DNA of 64,000 nt from Dendrobium chrysotoxum. Lineage: Eukaryota; Streptophyta; Magnoliopsida; Asparagales; Orchidaceae. Position 1 is the first letter of the stretch; each line of letters starts with the position of its first letter. The position numbers and the translations under genes are program-made. The notes below the pieces were generated by a model. It was not told the origin of the DNA. It searched no databases and worked only from the letters and a program-made list of their open reading frames with translations. Where the stretch lies: positions 93,594,433 to 93,658,432 of the forward strand of contig CM034305.1 in the NCBI GenBank assembly GCA_019925795.1, given 5' to 3'. Shown here one piece after another: positions 22,328 through 34,300 of the stretch.

Positions 22328-25300
22328 ATGTCTTTGGGTTATGCCCAGAAGTTATCTTATAGAGAAGATGTGGGCGTCGTTGGGTTGACTGAGGTTTTCG
22401 ACCCACCTGCCGTTCTTCAGAGGAAAGTAAGGATTCTCTCTCTATTCGTTACCCCATAGCTTTCTTTGGATTAGGTATATAAAACGCCATTGATTTTAAT
22501 CTCCTACAGACTATACAATCAATTTTATAAGCAAATGAGGATGTTAACTATCTTCATGAAAAGAAAAGTGTGGTGGAATTAATTCCAGTTCATAACATGA
22601 TGGCACATGTAGTCTCGAGACGAAATGACCCTATACAGCCATTGCACATTGCTCATTACTCATCCTAAGCCAATATTAACTCTCCTATCAATTCATTGCT
22701 GTAACTTTTATAGCTTCCTCCTTCGTAGTTAAAGTTGATTTGGAATTGTCATCCATCACATATGCAAATGCTTGTATGCATTCAGTTAGTATTAACATGG
22801 AGTTTGTTTCCACAATATGGCTATCCGTAGATTATCGTCCCATAAGCTTCCTATCCATTATAGTTTCGTCATATGAGGGGATCATACTAGAACTGGAAAA
22901 TTTGCATATTAAAAATTTAGCTTATGATCTTTTATTGGCAAGGCATTGGGCTATATGATAAAGACTCCCCTGATCTTTAGCTATTTATCACTAATGGAAA
23001 AAGTCCCTGCTATCGTGGTAGTAAAGAAAGTGGCATAAAATTTGCATATTAAAAATTAGATCTTTTATTGGCAAGGCATTAGGCTATATGATAAAAACTC
23101 CCTTGATCTTTAGCTTTTTATCACTAATGGAAAAAGTTGCTGCTATCGTGGTAGTAAAGAAAGTGGCATGAAATTTTGTCCATGAGTGCCAGATAGAAAA
23201 ATTATTTGAATCTAATAGCTAAGTTACTTGACATTTGGCATTGAGTTTGAAACGGGCGAATAGTGTAAATTTTACTCATGCCAATGATGTTCTGTCCCTC
23301 TCGTCTTAGTCCTTTTTCTCATTATGCCTTTCAATTGCAAGTTTTTCATCCTTAGTTTTTTTTTTTTTTCATTCAAATTTTAAATTTTATTCCCATTTTC
23401 CATTTCAATATATTTTTTTTGTTTTAGTCTAAAGATTTTGTTTGAGTAGATCTAAAACCAAATACATGGAGTGTAATTTTAGTATTAATAGATCTAGTGG
23501 GGGAATTTTGACTTTGGGCAATTAAGTCATTAAAAAGAGTACACATTTTAGATATCTTAGGTCTATTAAAGTGATACTGAAATAGATGGGAATATTATTA
23601 GTAGAATTCAAGTTGGATGGCTGAAGTGGAGGAATGCATCGGGCCTGCTATGTGATAGAAAAGTCCACCTCAAACGTAAGGGAAAATCTTGTAAGATGGT
23701 GGTAAGACCTACAATGCTTTATGGTGTAAAATGTTGGCCATTAAAAGAGAAGCATAAAATTAAGTTAAGTGCTGCAGAGATGAGGATGCTTAAATGGATG
23801 AGTGGCTTATTCTTAGAGACATAATGCAAAACGAGTATGTACGGAAAACTGTTAAGAATAGCTCTAGTGGCAGATAATATCAGAGAGAGTCGACTTAGAT
23901 GGTTTGGTCACATAAAATGTCGGCTTTCCGATGATCCGATCAGGAAAGTAGATATTTTAGATCTGACCTATGTTAAGAAAGGTAGAGGTAGCCCTAAAAA
24001 GACTTGGTTAGGAAGTATTATAAATGCTCTTTTTTATTAGATTTAAATGAGAATTTGACTCTTAATAGGACACAATAGAGAAAAATAATTCATGCAACCA
24101 ATCCCGTATAGTGGGATAAAGGCTTGATGTTGTTGTTGTTATATTGTTCTCTTCAATAAATATTTGCTCCTGTGAAACTTACAAGTCAACAAGATGATGA
24201 AATGTCCTGTAACACCTCTAATTGTTGAAACTGGTGAGAAGTTATGTGCTTTTAGTTGCAATTCATTCAAATCTTTTAGACTTCTATTACCCTCTTGATA
24301 AAGTGATTGGTGTGGCTAACATGACCTTATTTCTCTTGACATGTTGACCTTTTTAGTCAAACAATAAATGCATTGGTTTTCTGCTTACTTGGACTTGCAA
24401 TATAATATATTCTTTTTGTATTTGCGAGCTGCAGATTGAAGAGCTGGCCCTGATAATAAAGAAGGTCAGAAAAATCAATAATCAAAGCTAAAATTTTTAA
24501 ATACCATATTGAAATGAAAGGCATGAGAAATTTAGTATCTACTGTTATTTTGTAACTTTCTTCCTTAAGTTTACAGAGCAAGCATTTGGTGGCATTTACG
24601 GGTGCTGGGATATCAACTGCTTGTGGCATACCAGATTTTCGTGGACCAAAGGGTGTATGGACCCTTCAGGTGAATGGAATCTTGATTTTGTGCGGTGATA
24701 CATAGTGTTTTGATGTGGCTTTCTTTGAGTACTAATTCTTGGTGTTCCACGCCTATTTTCCTTTTTTGGAAATAAAAAAATTCTCTTCAATTTGAGCTTG
24801 AGATTGCACCAAATTGCTAACAGTGTCTCTCTAAACACACTAGGTGGTTCACATGTCATTGATATTTATCATCTAGTTGTATTTCTTCCTTCTTGTCGCT
24901 GGACTTTATTTGTTCAAGTTTCAAATGAGACAATTAAAACTTTTGATGATTTAATCATTTATGGATATTATTACTCTTTTTCTTGTTTGTTGTAATCATC
25001 TTTTCCATTTTGATAGATAAGCTCCCTATGACAAAGAGAACAAGCCTGAAAAATAACTGCTAGGAAGTGGGGAATATTTTCGATAGCATCATGAAATTCT
25101 ACTGTTTTCTGTTGTTGAAATAAAAAAAGTTAGTTATTCCCGTTTGTAATGTTTGGCAGTCATACTTCCTAAGAATAAACACAACTTCGCTTTATTTTAA
25201 ATGCAATTCTTTTCCAACTTTAATGAAGCTTTAAGTAGTTGGTGGCCTACAATCTTGACTTTCATAGCATGTTCTTTTTTGCTAATGAGTATGTTTATAA

Positions 25301-28300
25301 GGGTTAGCATTCTTGTTGCAATCCTTAAGCTGTGATTTATATAGTCAATTCTAGAGTCCTAACCAAACCTATTGATGGCATATACTACTATGCGTTAATG
25401 CCGTCTCCTATCTAACTAGCAGTAAACTCCTTCCTCATGAATAAAATGTTTGCCCTTTTTGCTCATTATATAACATCTCAATAAAAGATTTCCATTTCAC
25501 TCTTTAGGGAATATATTAATTCATGTATTTTCTGCGTGTATTTCACCAATCAGTGTAGAAAATGGTGTAGCTAAGCTGATATCCCCCTTTTTACTATCAT
25601 TTTTAATTTGTTTGAGTGAATCAGAGACCGACTCCTCATATTGTTAGGTCCATGGGTGGGCAAATGAGATAAGAGAATCTTCTTTAGCTACTGCAAGGAT
25701 GCCCTCTATGTTGTTGCTAGGAACTCTTCTCACTTTTGATGGTGGGATATAGCTTACCCAATTAGTAGACTGGTGCGATGCTGAAGTGGATTGTAACTAA
25801 ACATGATAGGGCAGGGTTGTTTGGAATCACTACAGAGAGGTTAGGCTGGGCTTTTTTGAATTCACTCAATGAAAGATCTATTCGACACACGTTAAGGGCT
25901 TTTGTAATAGAAAAAATAAACGGAGAAACTCACACTTCAAAGGTCAAGCAAATATGTTTGACAAAGAAACTTCTTATTCTTTCAACATCTAATCCTCATC
26001 AAAAGTTACGACACTTGTTAAATCAACAAATAAAATTAAATAAAATCAGGAAATGGTTGATGTTTATAAATCTGGATTATTGATAAAAGTAAATCATGAC
26101 CATTGACAACAAATAAAATGAAATAAAATAAAATCTAAGTAAAACAAAACCGAGAAGACAAAAAAACCAAAACATTCCATTATATTACCTTGCTTCAACG
26201 AAGCCATTTCCTGCAGCTTCGCTTTACTCAGCAGCAGTACTGTGAGTAGTAAATGCACTAAATTTGTAAAAATCCCAAATAAAAAGTCCATCGTAACATC
26301 TTGTTCTCCATCACCCACATTGGAAGAAGTTGCTTTGTGATGCTCCACCTCTGAGGGTCAATTTTGATGGAGAGGGAGACCTGAAAGAAGGTTAAGTATT
26401 ACTGTATAGTGGGTGCTTGTGCTGGGAAGGATGAATCCCCTTTTTTATTTATTTCCACAAATAAGATGGACATAGTTGTCTATAGTTCATAGACAAAAAT
26501 GATGTCTGAGTAAAAAAGTTGCAGCCATTGGACAGACAAATATCAGCTTCATTGTAATTGTTATTTTCTTACAGTGTTGGACTTGTTGTTGTTGTTGGAG
26601 TTGATGTGTGATTGACTTAGCAATCAGTTTTCTAGCTGCTATATGCTGTGATCGAAACACTTTGATATCTTTCTCTGCAAACAATTTTTTTATGAAATAT
26701 AAATCTTATTTCAGCTGTTAAGGTAGTCATTTGAAATTGCAGAGGGAAGGCAAGGGCGTGCCTGAAGCATCTCTACCTTTTCATCGTGCAATGCCAAGCT
26801 TGACACATATGGCATTAGTTGAATTGGAAAGAACTGGCATCTTAAAATTTGTCATTAGCCAGGTAGTTTTCTGTCTCATTGTTAAGTGAATGACCTGTTA
26901 GTTTACCTATGCCTCCATATGAAGTCAGTAAGGCTCAACGCTTTCAAGTAGTTAGAATATAGAAAAAGTGCTATTATTGAGAGTCATTTATGTTTTAAAA
27001 ATCTATTTAGTGATCTCTTATTTATTTCCCTTTAATTGGCCATTTGTTTCCAGTTAAACAAGTTTTAATTTTTTCTTGCATTTTGCATGTTTAAATTCAA
27101 GTTACTTTTTTCGGGGATTAAATTGTACATTACTAGGCCTGGTGTGCTTGCTTCTGGATTTACATGGATGTGACTACAAATGACTAACATTTTTTAATCA
27201 AGGTGATCGTATTCTTGTTTCATGTTCTCTCCTTGTTCTGTCAAACATTTATGTGTTTAAATGTCTATAGGCAATATGCACTTTTAAGCACCATACTTGT
27301 TGCTTTTCTTTCTTTCATTCCCAAGAATCTGCTAGATTGTCTTCAACTTTTTGCAAACAGCTTCCGGACAATAACGTGGATATCAATGATATGAGTATTA
27401 GTAAGTTGGTGCTAGGTTAATTGACCTCTATCAATGGTTATGGTATGTGCAGTTGTAAACCTAAACCAAATTGAAGTGTAGGATTTGGATCGCAAGTAGT
27501 TGCCATGTTCCAATTATTCTCTGTTCCTTTGCTCTCTGGATGCTGGAAGCAGTACACCTTAAGCGCCCATTCCCACCATCTGTAGTGCAAACCACCTTTT
27601 ATAAGACATATTGATGAGGTCCATTTTACTCAAACTTGTTCAACCTAAATTGGTGGATTCAAAGAGAACGGAAGGTCTCGGGTCCTTCTTTTTGGTCCAG
27701 CTCTCGCTGAGCTTTATTTGATTTAAATGAGAATTTGATTTTTTATAGGACACAATTGAGAAGAAAGATTTATGTATCCGTCCCCACGCAGTGGGATAAA
27801 GGCTTGATTTTGTTGTTCTCGCTTAGGTACCTTTGTTTTCCTGACCTTGCATTGTGTTATTGTTACTCGATGTAATAGAATTCGCAGTCATCTAGTTGTT
27901 TCTGCTGTTTTTATGATGTGCAACTTAGATATTCAATATATTGGTAAAGAAACTAGTTGTTTAGAGGCTCTGAAAAAAAGATCTGAAGTATTATCCATGC
28001 GGGCAACTCTAGGCTTAATCGTTTGTCAAGTGTTTTTGTCTAAAAACCCTTGGTGTAGCTCTATTTTACATTAAAAATAAATATAAAAATGCTAAATTTT
28101 ATGGATATCCTAATTTATGCCATGGGCAACTTGTAGAACTTTTCACATAGACATAAGTAGTGCCAATCCATATATATATATTTAGATTTAAAAATAAATT
28201 AGACAAAATAGGTGCTGTAATGCAATAATTAGGAAATGATGCAGCATTTTAAATTTCCAATTTTCTGTGTATAAATAGAATAAAGTATTGATAATGCGAG

Positions 28301-31300
28301 ATCCAATCAATGATGGACCTATAAAAAGGCCAAGCAATGCTGGTTCAACCCTTTATTATTCAATTTGATTGGGCTAGGATTTCTATTGTATAAGGCACGG
28401 ATCTCAAACCTCCCCAATTTTAAAAGCCTGTGGAACACAACAACTAAAGTTCCCGTAACCAGCATAAAGGGCTATAAATACGGTGAAAAGAATGCATAAA
28501 TATATACATGATCAATTTTGTTGTCGGGCAATTTGGTTTGTGTTTTCTGCGTCACATTTTCCATTTGTATGATTTCAAATAATTTCAAAATACATCTCGA
28601 CAGAAGTTTGTCCAGTGACCAGTCAATAAAATTAGTTAAAGTTAAACTATATATGTTGGAAAGAATGCCTGATGCTGCTCTAGGTATGTTGTGTATTCTG
28701 GGTATTATATGGTATTCCAAGCCTAGCGTGTCTTATTATAGCTAAAGATTATGTTAAAATTGTTAGCTACTTAAAAGAACAACACATAAATTGTTTTCTA
28801 CGTTTCTTAGATAACTTTGTGAGTACAGTAGTATTACAATAAACTAAAGTAATGGGCAAGGTTGTGAAAATCAGACCGGACAACAAACCGGAAGAAGGAG
28901 AGGTTCACGGTTCGACCGGTCGAACCGGGTGACGTAATAAATAATAATATTATTAAAAATTAATAAAATTAACATAATATAATATAAGTATATATGTATA
29001 TGGGCATTTAATAATATTTATAAAATTTTATACATATAAATATCATTTAAGAATAATATATTTATAAGAATAATATTTAATATAATATATAAATTTATAA
29101 TATTAAAAATTTATGATCATTAATATAATATAAATAATTAAATATTTGAGCATTAATATTTATAAATTTAAAAAATATATAATAAAATTTATAAATATAA
29201 ATATCATTTAAGAATAATATATTTATATATTTATAAGAATAATATTTAATATAATATTTAAATTTATAATATTAAAATTTTATATTATAATTCTTATAAT
29301 ATACATTATAGCAAATTTATAATACATATTACCTAAATTTGTAGCCCAACTAAGCCCAATTTGAAGCCCAAATAAGCTTAAATTCACATACTAAACTATT
29401 CATGCAACTTTTTTAGTCCCACATCATAGGAGGAGTTTGAGGTTGTTGCTTTGAACCCTTTATAAAGTATGAATTACACACTTTTTACTAAACAAGTTAT
29501 GTCAGATATTTGAGATAACTTGCATAAATTATGATGTAGTTAATCATCATATCTAATAAAATTATTTAAAAAAGTTAAAAGAATTTAATAAACTAAAATA
29601 TATTGTTTAAAATTTAATTAAAACAAAAATATTTTTTTTTTATAAACCGGCCAATTCTTTTCAACTCGGACCGATTCAGCGGTTCAACCAGTTCAATCCG
29701 GTTTGTTCCGGTCCGATGCAGAGCCGGTTTTATTAGCTGGATCGGACCAGCCACCAGACCGGTTCACGGTTGAACCGGCTGGTCCGGTCCGGTTTTCAAA
29801 ATAGTGGTAATGGGTGTGGGCAATAAAGTGTCTGCAACTTATTTGATTTAAAATTAGACTCTATTGGATCTTAATTTTCTTTCCTTTTGGTAGAAAAAGA
29901 AATGAAACACACCTCTATTCGTCCATAATTGTTATTAACTTTGACGAGCACTTTTGGTTTTCTTGTTTTGTTGCTAAATATTGCTTAGCCTCTTATTCTA
30001 CGTATGTTTTGTTTTTTTTGGACTATGCTGTTCTAAAATTATTGGAGGCTTGGAGCTGAATTTAATTGGTAGGTTGTTCTAGCCTTTTGATCATAGTTAA
30101 AATTGTATTCTCCAGAATATTGACAGTCTTCACCTTCGATCTGGAATACCAAGAGAGAAACTTGCAGAGCTACATGGGAATTCATTCAGTGAACTTTGCC
30201 CTTCATGTGGAGCAGAGTATGTTTTCATTTTGTTTTCTCAAATTTTTTTTTGGCAATGTTATAGTTAATGATGACATCTCATTCATGGACGGCTTCTATG
30301 ATGACTTTTGCATTTTGTTCGACATATGTTGAACAGAAGATACTTCCGTTGCCCTCTCCTTAGCGTAGTGAATGAGAATAATATGTTTAAGACTCCGTAA
30401 GCAGGAAATGTGAAAGATAGGATTTAAAATTTGTATGCTCGTTCAAAACCTTAATTTCAGTACTTGATTTAAGCTTAAAAATTTAAGATTGATTCTCTTC
30501 AATTTCTGGTGAGATTGCATAATTTTATAGACCATTTTGGTCTCAAACATGAAATGATTGAGTTCTAATAAACTAAACTTGATAAAAATAGACTCAATTG
30601 GGCTAAAGCTAACTCTATACCTAAAGCATTTCAATGAGCTGCTAAGCTGAACCAAATGGCACTATTCGATGGGAAATTAGCAAATAAACACTAAAAAAAG
30701 AGCTGCAAAAACTCTTTGAAGTTTGGCAGATTAATTGTTTCCATGTTTCCTTGTACGGTTTCATGCTTTTTTATTGTTATCTAGCGTTCAAGAATTCTAG
30801 GGATTTTTTGGGTATAATACATTTCAAAGAACCCTTCCCAACTTTTTACAGGGAGATTGATGGAGATTGGTCTTTGCTTCAAGCTGATGCGACTACTAGT
30901 TCGATTAGCTTGACAAGCTAGCTTTTAGGTTGGCCAATCAGGTAGATCTTGATGGGCCTCAAGATGTATAGAAAAAGGTTATTTAAAACTATTGCATGCT
31001 TCTATAAAATCATAGAAAGATTATAAAATATCACGAAGGCACTCCTAAATCACCTAAAATCATCGTCATTTTCATCATCGTTGTGATCATCATCATCAAC
31101 CTTGTAAGGACTATTGGCGGACTGCTTTATGAATCCTCCCTTTGATGAGGTCTTAACTTTACACAATTTTTATTACACAATTTCTATACATGTTTTCTTT
31201 AATTATCCTTACATATTACAGGTGTAGGTGCATCTTTTACCATTGATTGTACTTGCCAAATCATCCTAGTAATTTTTAAATTACTCTATCCTTTTTAGGT

Positions 31301-34300
31301 TATACTCCTACCAGCTCCCCACTCTATCCTTCTTGGGTTTAACATGCTTACTTCTTAACCTTCTCATTTCTTCCACACTCAAGTTGGCTACAACAAACTT
31401 CTTTATTCCCTGAAACTGAAGTCCTTACCGCATAGCATATGTTATGCAATTTTATAAACTTGTATTTTAGTTTTTCATGATGTTCTTTTATAAGATAGTA
31501 TACTCGAGGCACTTTTAATTTTAACACCCAACTTTAACTCTTGATTTGGTTTAGTTGATCTAATGTTCGTAAACATAATCACACTTATATATCTCTTGAT
31601 TTCTATTGTAATATTGATAATTATCCATGTCATATCTACTAAAATTACATATCATGCTTTGAAATTTTGTTTTGTTAATTATATCTCCCTTATCTTCTTA
31701 AAAGTTTCCTCTGCCATCTTAAATTTTCACATCTGTATCATACCTAACAATACTTTTATTCACAAATAGCATACACCACCATGGTACCTTCAAATACCAT
31801 TTGTTAGCGTATTAGTAACGGCTAATAAGAGGCATGAACTAGTGTTGATTTTTTATGTAATCCTACTATAACTATAAGCTCCTTGATAATTCCTAACACT
31901 AGTCATTATTCCATTATGCTTTTTTTAATAATTTCTTTGCATCTTTGACATAAATTTTTTTTATCTATAATCCCAATAAATCAAATCTTATGGCACTCAA
32001 TCATATCTCCTTTTAAGGTTATGAAGGTTACATTAAGATTTGTTCATTACACTCTAAAGTTTTTCATTAACTAAGAAAAATTACCTTTATAGATCTTTCC
32101 CTCATAAAATGAAATTAATATTCAGATATTTAAATAAGTTTTCTGAACTCATGTTCTATTTTATTATGTGAATTTCTAAATTCAAAAATTATCATTCAAA
32201 ATAATTAACCATATAACTGAGAAAATTCCTCAATAAAAGTTTTTATTAAATTGTTATAATTATAGCCTTAGTTGGTTATTTTATCTTTGAAACTACTGAA
32301 TATTAATATATTATCAAACATCGAAAGTTTTTATACATTTATTTTTTTTTAATGCAGAGAAAATTGAAGTGTTTTTAATAAAGATTAGATTGTCAAATTA
32401 TGTGGTATTTACATGTTTGGGGAAGCAGAGGGTGATATATTGTTCGGTAGTGCTTGAATCTTGCTGAACTAGTTAATAGGCAATAGATGGTTCAAAAAAG
32501 GTGATTAAGTAGGAGAGATGCAAATCTAGCTTGATTCTTTGGCATTAGGAGCTGCAGATAGTGAGATACAGGAATTCGAGGAGGGAGTTTTTCAGCTCTT
32601 GGCAAATCTTGGAGATCTAGGCTCCTACGTTTCAAATTTGATGTTTTTTTTGGGGTGGAGTTGTGTGAGGGGAAAGAGGTTATTTGCTTGAAAAAGAAAT
32701 GGAGAGGAATAGAGGAGAAATTTTGAAAAGAAGAGGAAGAAATGGCAGGAAGGAGAAATAGAGGAACATAATGGGAGGGAGTCTTAGTAGCTGGTGTGCC
32801 TTAGACAACCAGTAATTATCTCTTGTGGACATTCTTGTTCTAGTTCTCTTTGTAAATTGTTGTTTTCAAATTATTGGCAATTTTGATTATATCTAACTTT
32901 TGTATCTTTTAAGTCTAATCTTATTCATTTACAAAGGTATCTGCGTGATTTTGAGGTAGAGACCATTGGAATGAAATTGACGCCAAGACGGTGTTCCGAT
33001 GTAAAATGTGGAGCAAGGCTTAGGGACACGGTTCTTGATTGGGGGGTAAGATGATCCAACGTTATGGTTTCAGGATTGTTGGTTGCCATTTGTTGAAGTA
33101 TATATTTTGCCTTGATAATGATTTTATTAGAAAACATTTTTGGTATTTGTTGTTGTTCTGTTTATTATTTTAACTTATTTATGAGCTAAGTGTTTTTTAC
33201 ACATGTTGGATATTACCTAATAATTAAATGTTTTCATTTGTTTTTAATGTGAAAAAAATGCACATTATATAAACTTTATCTTTAATTACTTTGTTTTTCA
33301 TTTGTGATGGTTAAAAAAGCACATAGTATTACTTAAAAGAGGATTGCGTAGTAGAATAATTTAAAAAGTTGTGCATGACCCTTTAGTGGGGATCTGTTTT
33401 TAATCATCCCCTCTCATGATAATTTAAAAAGTTGTGCATGACCCTTTAGTGGGGATCTGTTTTTAATCATCCCCTCTCACGAACATGTACATAGCCCGCA
33501 ATTAACTCATAAAAAAGCATTAAACTTGTTCTAGATTATAGGCTATATAAACTACAAAAGAAAATCAAATAAATATTGTTCATTGATTGTTCAAGAAAAG
33601 CCCATTTTCTCTTGAGCTTTCTCATTGTGATGAGAATCTTGAGAGTAGTTTTCTTGAGGTAGATTATGTTTATTTTAACCATATTTACCATGATGTTAAA
33701 TTATGATTTGTTTAATATGATGATGAGACGTTTTATAAGTTCTCATAGTTAATTGCCACTCATGCCGCTGCAAAAGAGTATACTCTATTAAAGAGGTTCT
33801 AACGTTGAATTATAGGCCAAAATTTGATAATTAGATATCAATTTAATTATGGAATGGTTAGGGTAATTGAAGTAGTCCAATCAAGGACTATAGTTCCATC
33901 ATTCTAGGTTTGTCAAGGTTTCCAATTTGCCATCTTCAAAGGGATTTCAATCATAATGTCTAGGGAATTGATGTAGCACATCAAGTGGTTTTTTTCAAAT
34001 CAGCCCATTATTACAAGAGCACGTGCAAAGTTCCAAGTTAGCAAAAGTCTATAAACAAGACCCTATAGCAAAGGCCAAAATTAGAATTATCTAAATATAC
34101 TTTTTATTTGCTTATTTGAATTTTATTTTTGCATTTCATAATTTCATTTTCCTTTGGAACCATGTATGGTCGGACCTTTAGTGGAGTGAGTTTGGAAAAA
34201 TGAAAATGTGTTGCAACTCTTCTTTTCATTAACTGGATGCCCCATTTTTACCTCTATTTTTTTTTTCAAAATGTGGTAACTTTAGAGTCAAATATGAGCT

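Larger units (their letters stand above)
22427..24434 (+). other. SRT1 intron 1 (2.0 kb)
   Basis: Contains a 140-bp tandem duplication (22897-23170) and a 5'-truncated RTE LINE (23430-24137). Donor GTAAGG and acceptor TGCAG are good. Confidence 0.85.
26863..30115 (+). other. SRT1 intron 4 (3.3 kb)
   Basis: Holds an RTE LINE 3' tail (27712-27820) and a 950-bp hAT-like element (28857-29806). The rest is plain intron sequence. Confidence 0.8.

Noticed and set aside
25778..26083. 101-codon frame in SRT1 intron 3
   Set aside because: No recognised domain and lies within a well-bounded intron. Kept only as a note.
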